DNA from: Congeria kusceri
Lineage: Eukaryota > Mollusca > Bivalvia > Myida > Dreissenidae
Assembly (NCBI GenBank): GCA_027627225.1
Contig: CM051034.1
Location: 3,157,501 to 3,221,500 of the forward strand
DNA: 64,000 bases
Direction: 5' to 3'
Below are positions 33,001-39,600 of the stretch, one piece after another (the first letter of the stretch is position 1; each line of letters starts with the position of its first letter). Below the pieces are notes generated by a model. The model had not been told where the DNA came from, searched no databases, and saw only the letters and a list, made by a program, of their open reading frames with translations. The translations under genes were made by a program, and so were the position numbers.

Positions 33001-35899
33001 CAAAATCCTAGGTTTCGATTCTAGAAAACTTTTCATCTCATTTTCATCGTTGAATGTAAAACAAAAAATAATTCTTATTCTATGCTGCGAGTACTTTATT
33101 CTTTTTCTTCAACAGCCTGTATCTCGAATAGTGTATACTTACAACTGAATTCCATAGCCCAGACGATGAAGTCAGGTACCTCTCACCGGTAATTATGGTG
33201 GAGTATATTACTAACCATTGAGACTTGGTCCTTTATTTTTTAATAAATAATTTAATGTTCTTTTAAAGTCGCCTGAAATGGCGACATATGGGGTTACTTT
33301 GGCGGCGTCGGCGGCGGCGGCACCGTATCTTGAGAAGTTGTTGCGCAGTCATTATGAAACTTCAGGGAAGTGTTAGTGGGCATTAACGAAGATTAAGTTC
33401 GTTGTTTTGGCATAATTGTTATTATCGTACTTGAGTTTTTATGCAACGGATGGACGGTGGAAAAAAAATCAAATATCCTCACTTACAGTATTAAAAAGGT
33501 GTGGAATTGAAAAACAACTCTGAATAAAACACATACAGGAAAGTTTAGCATTGATGTCAGCTTACAGTGTTAGCATTTCATATAAATGAAGTCCCTGGCT
33601 ACGAGATATTCATTTACATGCATATGATTGTCTGTACATGTCCGATAATTGTGTCTATGATTCCTATTTATTATTTTGACACAATCATCATAATGAAACG
33701 TGTGTTTGTATCTGCAGATTAGTGTACACATATTGCGTATTGTTATGATGAATTTCAATGGCATTGCGCCTTTAATTATCCCACCATTCAATGACATGAA
33801 TGCAGCTTTGACACGGACTATTATAACCGCGAACAGTTACATGTATTACATCAACAGCCGCCAAACCACAAATGAGCTATGTAGGACCACATTTTTCACA
33901 AATCATATCTTTTACTTATGTGAAAAATGGGACTCATTTTTAACAGGTGTGAAAAATAGGATCTCATTCTTCACTTATCGCAATCTCATTCTTCACACTT
34001 TCCGTGAAATACGTGATCGAGTCCAGTTTTTGATATGCACCCAAATCATATTCTTCACACATGCATTTTTTTACGTCATAATCCTTTCACACTGTATGAG
34101 GCCGAAAAACAAACGGGGTGATTACGGTACGGTACGGTATGCATGGTATGGTACGATATGGTACGGCACGGTATGGGACGGTTAAGTATGGTACGGTTTG
34201 GTATGGTATGGTATGGTATGATATGGCATGGCATGGCCCCATGGCATGGCATGTACGGTATGGTTTGTAATGCTATGGTATCGAAATGTACGGTACGGTA
34301 CGTTACGTTACGGTACGGTACGGTGCGGTACGGTTAGGTACGGTAATGTTAGGTACGGTGCGGTTAGGTACGGTACGGTTAGGTATGGTACGATACGGTA
34401 AGGAACGATACGGTACGGTACGGTACGATACGGAAGGTACGGTACGCTACGCTACGATACTGTCCAAACGTACGTACTAACATGTGCGGAGGTTCTAATA
34501 AGATCATTATATTACGTACGTACGTTCGGATGCGTGCATTGGTTAATATCCCAATAAAAAGGTGTACGTTCGTATGTACGTACGCGAATACATATGCATT
34601 TCTATTTCCTAATTAGACCGTACAAACGTTTTTACTAACGATTAAGCGCATGCATACATAAGCAGCTCCTAAATAGGGCTTAGTTTTTCATAGTGATGAC
34701 CATACTGCTGATGACGTTAATTATAATGATAATAATGGTGATGAGGAAAATAATTATGATGATGATGATGATGATGACGATGGTAACGATAGTGACGATG
34801 ATGACGATGATGGTGATGATGATGATGATGATGATAATGATGATGATGACAACGACGACGATGATGATGATGATGATGATTACTGTATAATTATGCTCCA
34901 AATAATGATTTCATCGATTGTCACGATACAATTTTCCATAAAATATGTGATCCGTACGCATACCCCCTTTTTGGCCAATCACATTCTTCACAATTATAAA
35001 TGTGACAAATGAGATCCTTTTCTTCACAGGTTTGTGAAAATTATGATTTGTGAAAAATATGACCCTACAGAGCTATACAGCATAATCTGGCATATTGCCT
35101 TATACCCAAATTATAAAGAATCATTTAAGATATTCCTGGATCCAGACAGTGATCCGGATCACAACGAAAATCATATCATCTGTCCATCGACTAATTTCCG
35201 ACCTTTCGTGAAGCTTCATGCAATTGTTTAAATAATATTATTTCGTAAAGTTGCGAACCAACTAACTAATGCACCTATCAATATTTTATCCCGGGGGGGG
35301 GGGGGGCGGGCTGACTCAAGGGAATTTGACTATTATTTAGGGTTTGGGGGTTTGGGGGTCTAATTCTCCACCCTAGAGCCAAGCATTTTTTTATCTAAAT
35401 CCCCTCAGTGGGAGATGCTACAGGGCTTTCAAATTGCCCAGACGCCAATTTTACCGGGATCTAAAATCCGACCAAAGTCTATTTCCCCGGGACCCGGAAT
35501 AATTCGGCGTGTTAAATCCCGCCAGTCGGGAATCGCTTTCAGTCTAATGTCCCGTACATTCCCTCCCCCCCGGGGGGGGGCAATATTGGTTGGTGCATAA
35601 ATATTAATCGAAGCCAACGCCGGAAAAGCATAACCTTCTCAACGGAGATAACTTATGCAACAAATAATGATCACGGTTACCTTGACGCTTGCAATTCTGT
35701 CTAGGTCGACGATGTCTGCAAGCGTCCCTCGACTCTGCAGCCGCAGCCTCCCGCCGGTTTCTCGCTCTTCCAGATGAATGTCGTCATCGAAGTTCAGTGC
35801 TTCTGATGGCGTCACTAACGTCGCGTCCTCGTACGCTCCACAACATGCCACCAGCGCCGCGACGAAGAACAGCGTATGCTTCACGTGTATCCCTATCAT
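6098..35899 (-). CDS. Secreted protein with three tandem Hedgehog-N/peptidase M15-fold domains
   Basis: Twenty-one exons with GT-AG introns: 35899-35681, 31901-31690, 30386-30212, 29380-29238, 27899-27807, 26406-26186, 24671-24470, 19317-19183, 17793-17614, 17207-16996, 16434-16087, 15813-15663, 14855-14641, 13480-13414, 13054-12566, 12193-11928, 11556-11457, 9097-8916, 8266-8069, 7526-7345, 6370-6098. They total 4263 nt, and all phases agree: 1420 residues plus TAG. Residues 1-22 are a signal peptide (LFFVAALVACC). Residues 70-465 are beta-rich with many N-glycosylation sequons; the family is not recognised. Modules follow at about 505-685, 743-902 and 965-1080. Basic cleavage sites RRKR-S (686-689) and RKKR-S (1391-1394) suggest furin processing. 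Residues 1110-1420 are Cys-rich and unassigned. The protein is probably extracellular. Its function is unknown: catalytic zinc ligands are missing, so a structural or binding role is more likely than peptidase activity. Exon 1 may be preceded by an untranslated exon. Confidence 0.82.
6640..7345 (-). repeat. About nine degenerate tandem copies of the exon-20 3' end with its splice donor
   Basis: Downstream of exon 20 (7526-7345) in the transcript, the last about 35 coding bases plus the CAG/GTAAGT junction recur every 80-85 bp. Starts lie near 7280, 7200, 7111, 7033, 6951, 6872, 6788 and 6702. On the plus strand each copy reads like TTACCTGAATGGTATTTCTAA followed by GAGTTAAC and CCTTGGC. Many copies keep a usable donor sequence but no matching acceptor. 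The array lies in the last intron of the Hedgehog-fold gene. Confidence 0.8.
9594..11181. mobile_element. Composite TIR element, copy 1 (1.6 kb, non-autonomous)
   Basis: The termini are TGTAGGATCATATTTTTCAC and, inverted, TGTAGGACCATATTTTTCAC. The flanks carry a 6-bp direct repeat GCGCTC (9588-9593 and 11182-11187). Subterminal DNA is full of inverted TTTTTCACA / TGTGAAAAA blocks. The interior holds a (CAT)n tract near 9796-9900, a GTACGTACG-rich part near 10016-10220 and an ACCGTACC-type array near 10225-10360. No transposase frame is present. A second copy in the opposite orientation is at 33880-35069. The element sits in an intron of the Hedgehog-fold gene. Confidence 0.8.
12010..12735 (-). 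other. Module 3: peptidase M15-like domain, degenerate
   Basis: Residues about 965-1080 of the 1420-residue protein, in exons 15-16. LYVISGSGYRPRSVN is followed by FEMGQAVEL, then LFRLAIALIRIAKS, then GVGIGCKADRLYFDVRP. This order matches the M15 peptidase pattern (SGYRS, HxxGxAxD, then GVG...HVDVR). At the ligand positions His is replaced by Phe in FEMG, Asp by Glu in AVE, and the final His by Tyr in LYFDVR, so zinc binding is unlikely. Confidence 0.65.
13728..14230. mobile_element. Interspersed foldback repeat ('TTATCGTTGTTTATCGG' family)
   Basis: The sequence contains TTATCGTTGTTTATCGGTCA on the right and inverted AACAACGATAATGC on the left. Internal blocks ACTCGCTGATTTTTCTATAG and ATTTGTCAGATCATGTTAGA recur at 29790-30115 and 42595-42870, and as fragments near 14905-15065 and 21045-21205. 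No protein is encoded. Confidence 0.6.
14905..15065. mobile_element. Fragment of the 'TTATCGTTGTTTATCGG' repeat family
   Basis: ACACGCGCAGATTTTTCTA, AATAAACAACATAATA and AGAAAAGAAATAATTTTCGCA are recognisable diverged pieces of the family seen at 13728-14230. Confidence 0.45.
16170..17681 (-). other. Module 1: Hedgehog signalling-domain-like, degenerate
   Basis: Residues about 505-685, in exons 9-11. After TACGYPSKKL come WCG, CVDCRD and ACADRIVSTELAASVSRLAK. The segment WPERKLFILEAFDED aligns column by column with the Hedgehog segment WPGVKLRVTEGWDED. FYEGRGAEISI aligns with HYEGRAVDITT, and LAVCANFAYVTKNDTKVSACV aligns with the end of the Hedgehog N domain. Zinc ligands His, Asp and His are replaced by Phe, Glu and Ser. 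Furin-type RRKRS follows immediately. Confidence 0.8.
17816..18770. mobile_element. Foldback element with AAAGGGNCNTGTTCAC ends, about 0.95 kb
   Basis: The left end is TTTAAAGGGCCCTGTTCACA. The right end, inverted, is GTTAAAGGGACTTGTTTACAG. The interior is AT-rich and non-coding. The same ends bracket 28022-28530. The element lies in the intron between exons 8 and 9 of the Hedgehog-fold gene. Confidence 0.55.
19890..20750. repeat. About 145-bp tandem repeat with TGACCTTGACC blocks
   Basis: About six units contain ATGTATGAAGTTTCATTAAA, TTATTGAGCGGAAACC and GTAACGGTGACCTTGACCTT, ending in CCATATGCAATCCCAAGCGA. Periods are 144-147 bp. The opposite strand reads TCAAGGTCAAGGTCA, an extended nuclear-receptor half-site pattern. 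No coding content. The array ends in a C-rich CCGCCCGCC stretch near 20740. Confidence 0.75.
21045..21205. mobile_element. Fragment of the 'TTATCGTTGTTTATCGG' repeat family
   Basis: ACACGCGCAGAGCATTCTATAG, CTGCTAATAAACAAC and GTCAGGTCTTGTTAGAATAG are recognisable pieces of the repeat seen complete near 29790. Confidence 0.45.
21210..22010. other. Intronic DNA, nothing recognised
   Basis: AT-rich sequence without supported exons, RNA genes or repeats. Confidence 0.4.
22020..23275. repeat. 123-bp satellite array, about ten copies
   Basis: GGAAACTGCTAGAGCAGCAC recurs at 22161, 22284, 22406, 22529, 22652, 22774, 22897, 23020, 23143 and 23266, a period of 122-123 bp. Identity is very high, suggesting recent amplification or homogenisation. 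Because 123 is divisible by three, accidental open frames run through it. It lies in the intron between exons 7 and 8 of the Hedgehog-fold gene. Confidence 0.9.
23459..23747 (+). mobile_element. tRNA-derived SINE, copy 1
   Basis: The tRNA-like head has A box TAGCTCAGTTGG and B box AGTTCGAACCCC (23466-23533), followed by a unique body with TATGTGCACTTAGTACTGG and AAATACTGTTAAA, and an ACAAACAATCAAACAAA tail. A 10-bp target duplication AATAACCGCA flanks it (23449-23458 and 23748-23757). The body matches the copy at 55589-55892. Confidence 0.85.
24110..24560 (-). repeat. 88-bp tandem duplication of the exon-7 3' end plus splice donor, five copies
   Basis: The last about 80 coding bases of exon 7 (24671-24470; residues NMTITPYISWAQKDIDMKLG) plus donor AG/GTATGT recur downstream in the transcript. 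Junction positions on the plus strand are about 24198, 24286, 24373, 24461 and 24549, with spacings 88, 87, 88 and 88. Each copy keeps the donor GTATGT. The unit is not a multiple of three, so use of a later donor would shift the frame. Identity is very high, so the duplication is young. Confidence 0.88.
24745..25245. repeat. Imperfect (CAT)n microsatellite, about 0.5 kb
   Basis: ATCATCATC runs interrupted by ACC, ATT and CGC codon-sized variants. Long accidental frames on both strands have no coding support. Intronic. Confidence 0.9.
25610..25880. repeat. (TCAC)n/(TCAT)n tetranucleotide tract
   Basis: TCACTCACTCATTCAC-type repeats for about 270 bp. Intronic and non-coding. Confidence 0.85.
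26460..27725. repeat. (CAT)n tract split by an 0.85-kb insert
   Basis: (CAT)n at about 26475-26640 resumes at about 27500-27720. Between them, 26650-27495 is a different AT-rich block bounded by GGGCA/GGCGC-rich ends (AGAGGGGCATGGCGC left, AGAGGGCACGAGGCGC right, in direct order). It looks like an unknown element inserted into a microsatellite; no coding capacity was recognised. Confidence 0.55.
28022..28530. mobile_element. Foldback element containing a tRNA(Ser/Leu)-like SINE segment
   Basis: The ends are TTAAAGGGACTTGTTCACG and, inverted, TTAAAGGGACCTGTTCACAG. On the minus strand, 28240-28165 reads like a class-II tRNA head (ATGGCCGAGTGGTTAAAG as A box, GGGTCAGAACCCC as B box). It cannot fold as a clean tRNA gene, so it is treated as tRNA-derived. 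The same ends occur at 17816-18770 without the tRNA-like part. Confidence 0.6.
28735..28985 (+). mobile_element. Interspersed repeat, 'GGGGTCACCGCCTTGGAACGG' family, copy 1
   Basis: GGTCCTTTATTT, then AAACTGGGGTCACCGCCTTG, GAACGGTCAATGCAAAGCAT and TTTAAACCGGTTTA occur in the same order and orientation at 56893-57135. No protein coding was seen and the class is not recognised. Confidence 0.65.
29408..29625. mobile_element. Foldback MITE with about 60-bp terminal inverted repeats
   Basis: The left arm starts GAAAACCGGGCTTAATGCAT and runs through GTCGTCCCGGATTAGCCTGT. The right arm is its reverse complement, ending ATGCATTAAGCCCGGTTTTC. The short centre is non-coding. It lies just upstream (in transcript sense) of exon 4 of the Hedgehog-fold gene, within about 30 bp of its acceptor. 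Confidence 0.85.
29790..30115. mobile_element. Interspersed foldback repeat, copy 2 of the 13728 family
   Basis: The sequence shows ACTCGCTGATTTTTCTATAG, ATTTGTCAGATCATGTTAGA and TTATCGCTGTTTATCGGCCA. An inverted TTGTTTATTGGGCAGTAAAC block follows at the right. Confidence 0.6.
30490..31530. repeat. About 42-bp minisatellite, over 20 copies
   Basis: The unit resembles CGACTTAGTAACTCGAACTT followed by ACGACGTAGTGATTCGTAAACA. Copies are diverged. The accidental frame through 30660-30965 has no gene support. Intronic, between exons 2 and 3 of the Hedgehog-fold gene. Confidence 0.85.
31995..32190. mobile_element. Small foldback MITE
   Basis: TCTGTGTTTCGGGCAAC and, about 80 bp later, GTTGCCCGAAACACACAG form inverted arms around a T-rich centre. 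Non-coding. Confidence 0.6.
32200..33870. other. Intronic DNA, nothing clearly recognised
   Basis: Only short unsupported frames. A GGCGGCGTCGGCGGCGG stretch near 33300 follows GTCGCCTGAAATGGCGACAT, a short inverted repeat. No exon with splice sites was found. Confidence 0.4.
33880..35069. mobile_element. Composite TIR element, copy 2 (1.2 kb, inverted relative to copy 1)
   Basis: The ends TGTAGGACCACATTTTTCAC and, inverted, TGTAGGGTCATATTTTTCAC are flanked by the 6-bp target duplication GAGCTA (33874-33879 and 35070-35075). The internal order is the mirror of copy 1: GGTACGGTACGG array (34120-34460), GTACGTACG-rich part, then (GAT)n (34745-34880). No transposase frame. Confidence 0.82.
35269..35602. 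mobile_element. MITE with AATGCACCTATCA ends, copy 1
   Basis: AATGCACCTATCAATATTTT at the left and GGTTGGTGCATAA at the right. Internal TCTAATTCTCCACCCTAGAG, GGGAATCGCTTTCAGTCTAA and a long G run (35292-35304) are present. A second copy is at 41142-41452. It lies in intron 1 of the Hedgehog-fold gene. Confidence 0.65.
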
Positions 35900-36381
35900 C
35901 GTTTTCGCGATAATGTCTTTTCTTATTTAATTACAGATTATCTCATTTTGTTGATGTTAAATTTATATCAGATAGACCTACTATCCTCAAAACACAATTA
36001 TAGCAAATAGTTTGTCAGTATTAACATACAATGTTCCTAAATGTTGTTAAAGCCTACCTGGTTAAGAAAAAGCACTACGTTTAAATTTCTACTGAAGATT
36101 GTGTTGAACCGACGCGGAACTCAGATAGTATACATTGTTGCACTGCTATTGGCGGATTGCAGACGTGTCAAAGGTTAATACCTACCCACAAGCTAATAGT
36201 AGTTTGAAAGCTTATGAGCGGCCAGACGTTCCCGTTTGAGTACAGAGGACAATTTGATCACCGGGCAGTGTGTTAGAACATTTAATTATTGACTTCAGTA
36301 TTATTTTTATGTGATCTTTTATTAGATGTTATGACTTAAATTTAAAAGTGAAATGGTATTTCAGAGCAAAGTCTAATAAAG
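35900..36381. promoter_or_regulatory. Divergent (bidirectional) promoter region
   Basis: Only 482 bp separate the start codons of the minus-strand Hedgehog-fold gene (35899) and the plus-strand lipid-transfer-like gene (36382). Untranslated leaders and promoters of both must lie here unless there are distal 5' exons. No clear TATA boxes were identified. The call is based on gene geometry. Confidence 0.5.
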
Positions 36382-36597
36382 ATGGGCTTTACAGAATTAA
36401 CGCGATGCCTAGTTTTGACGGCCATTGTGACGTCACTGGCGTCACTGCTGACGTCAGCGGTGTACTTCGAAGACGGCTACGACCACCATTACACGTACTC
36501 GTCAGAGTCTGACGTCCTGGGGATGCATAACGTCACTACAATCATCAAGGTAAATCTCTACACAGTTATCATATTCTGAATTACTATTAGCATATCC

Positions 36598-36628
<31 letters not shown>

Positions 36629-39600
36629 CATCATCATCATCATCATCATCATCATCTTTGTATGTTTTTCATCCTCGTCTTCTGCATCCTTTTCTTCGTT
36701 TTCTCTTCTGCTTCTTTTTTTTCTCCTTCTCTGATTATTTTTCCCTTCTTCTTATATTGTCATCTAATTCCCCGTTCTCGTCTTCTTTTTCTTCTTCATG
36801 TTTTCCTTTTTCTCCGTTCTGCCCTCCTTTCCTTCTTTTGCATCATAAACTCAGATACAACAGTTACGGAATTCAATTTGTATAAAATTTAAAAAAGTGG
36901 ATCGGAAGTCATATATTGCAACAAATACTTCTTAAGTCTGATCACCTACGATATATTTTTTATTTCAAAATATGGGTTTCCAAAGTTCTTTTAAATGTAA
37001 CGCTATGATATGCGGAACGATTGATTTTTCATTAACAATTCTCTAAAACACTTTGATGTCTATGCTTTTATTATGGAAGAATTTCATAACATGTTTACGA
37101 CTTTATATTTATTGAAGCTAGAAGTTAAAAAAATCCATGCATCTGGTTTATTGTATGAACGATTGTACATAATATAATTATGGATTAGACAACTTTGATT
37201 GATGGTCTTATTAACTGTTAATATAGACTAAAGTATTTTCATTTGATAATTATATCTTCAACAATAATAGAACTGTGGAAAATATGTCACTGAAATAGAG
37301 ATGCATAGTGTCATCATTTCATTGTATGACTTGGTGGTTTGACGATGGAATGGTAGTTGTGGTACGGAAAGTCCATGGGTTGGTACTTGTGGTACGGGAA
37401 GTACATGGGTTGGTACTTGTGGTACGGGAAGTACATGGGTTGGTACTTGTGGTACGGGAAGTCCATGGGTTGGTACTTGTGGTACGGAAAGTACATGGGT
37501 TGGTACCTGTGGTACGGGAAGTACATGGGTTGGTACTTGTGGTACGGGAAGTACATGGGTTGGTACTTGTGGTACGGGAAGTACATGGGTTGGTACCTGT
37601 GGTACGGAAAGTACATGGGTTGGTACCTGTGGTACGGGAAGTACATGGGTTGGTAGTTGTGGTACGGAAAGTCCATGGGTCGGTAGTTGTGGTACGGGAA
37701 GTCCATGGGTTGGTACTTGTGGTACTGGAAGTACATGGGTTGGTACTTGTGGTACGGGAAGTCCATGGGTTGGTTCTTGTGGTACGGGAAGTACATCGGT
37801 TGGTACTTGTGGTACTGGAAGTACATGGGTTGGTACTTGTGGTACGGGAAGTCCATGGGTTGGTACTTGTGGTACGGGAAGTCCATGGGTTGGTACTTGT
37901 TGTACGGGAAGTCCATGGGTTGGCACTTGTGGTACGGGAAGTACATGGGTTGGTACTTGTGGTACAGGAAGTACATGGGTTGGTACTTGTGGTACGGGAA
38001 GTACATGGGTTGGTACTTGTGGTACGGGAAGTACATGGGTTGGTTCTTGTGGTACGGGAAGTACATGGGTTGGTACTTGTGGTACGGGGTGTACATGGTA
38101 TGGTACTTGTGGTACGGGAAGTACATGGGTAGGTTCTTGTGGTACGGGAAGTACATGGGTTGGTACTTGTGTTACGGGAAGTACATGGGTTGGTAGTTAG
38201 AGTACGGAAAGTCCATAGGTCGGTAGTTGTGGTACGAGAAGTACATGGGTTGGTACTTGTGGAACTGGTAGTACATGGTTTGGTTCTTATGGTACGGGAA
38301 GTACATGGGTTGGTACTTATGGTACTGGAAGTACATGGGTTGGTAGATGTAGAACGGGAAGTACATGGGTTGGTACTTGTGGTACGAGAAGTACATGGTT
38401 TGGTTCTTGTGGTACGGGAAGTACATGGGTTGGTACTTGTGGTACTGGAAGTACATTGGTTGGTAGATGTGGAACGGGAAATATATGGGTTGGTACTTGT
38501 GGTACGAGAAGTACATGGGTTGGTACTTGTTGTACGGGAAGTACATGGGTTGGTACTTGTGGTATGGGAAGTACATCGGTTGGTACTTGTGAAGTCCATG
38601 GGAACGGTAGATGTTGTACGGGAAGTCCGTGGATCGGTAGTAGGTGTACGGAAGTACATTGGTAGGTAGATGTGGAACGGGTAGTCCATGGGTTGGTGGA
38701 TGTGGAACGGGTAGTCCATGGGTTGGTGGATGTGGAACGGGAAGTCCATGGGTCAGTGTCTGGTACGGGAAATACATGGTCGATACTGGTCGGTAGGTTT
38801 GGTTTGGAAACCAGTAAATCAACTCTCAATTTGATCTTTTAGTACAATGGCAACATTTTCAGGTGTTGTTCGCTAATTTTCCTTCATTTTAGATGCTTCT
38901 CTGCTTCTTAAATTCGAAATAGAAATACAAGATACGCAAGAAAATGCATCTCACCTGAAATTTGTCTACCCTAAAACAGAATGAATTCGCGATTTCGACA
39001 AAAAGCACGTGGTGTATATAAACAAACTGCTGACAATTCACATTCCGAGTAATTCGGTGTCACAATACAACACAATGTACACGATACACGTCGTGGTCAG
39101 CATACAGCAATACAACACAATGTACACGATACACGTCGTGTTCAGGATACAGCATGGCCATCTACTTTCGGGTGATTCCGGAAGAAAATGGTTCGGCAGT
39201 TGTGATGTGGGGTACCAGGTGTCAAATATTTTTCATACAAAGGCAATGTTTCGATATACATGTACATGAGCAAATCAATGCGTCATATCGCAAAAACAAA
39301 ATACACAATTAGTTTACTTGTGTATGCATTTTAAACACGCGAAAGCTTTCGAAACATATTTTATATGCAAAATCATGCTTTAGATTCCCGGCATCATCTC
39401 CCATAGGTCGTGCTTTGAAGCAGATTACGTATTTTCAGCCGTGTAAGTTGTCTGCGGTAAATCAAGCAAATGTATTCGAATATTAATTAAAGTTGCGCGC
39501 ATAATAAATTTATACGTAAAATCAATCAGTTTATACACCAATCTCTTGTAAACCGGCTACATTCCTATTCCCCTCTGTAGTTGGCTCAGAAAGTAGTCCC

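Noticed and set aside
34680..34901. M/I/V-rich frames on both strands
   Set aside because: (GAT)n microsatellite inside the composite TIR element.
37319..38749. 476-residue minus-strand frame
   Set aside because: It is entirely a 30-bp minisatellite with period divisible by three; other frames on both strands are also open.
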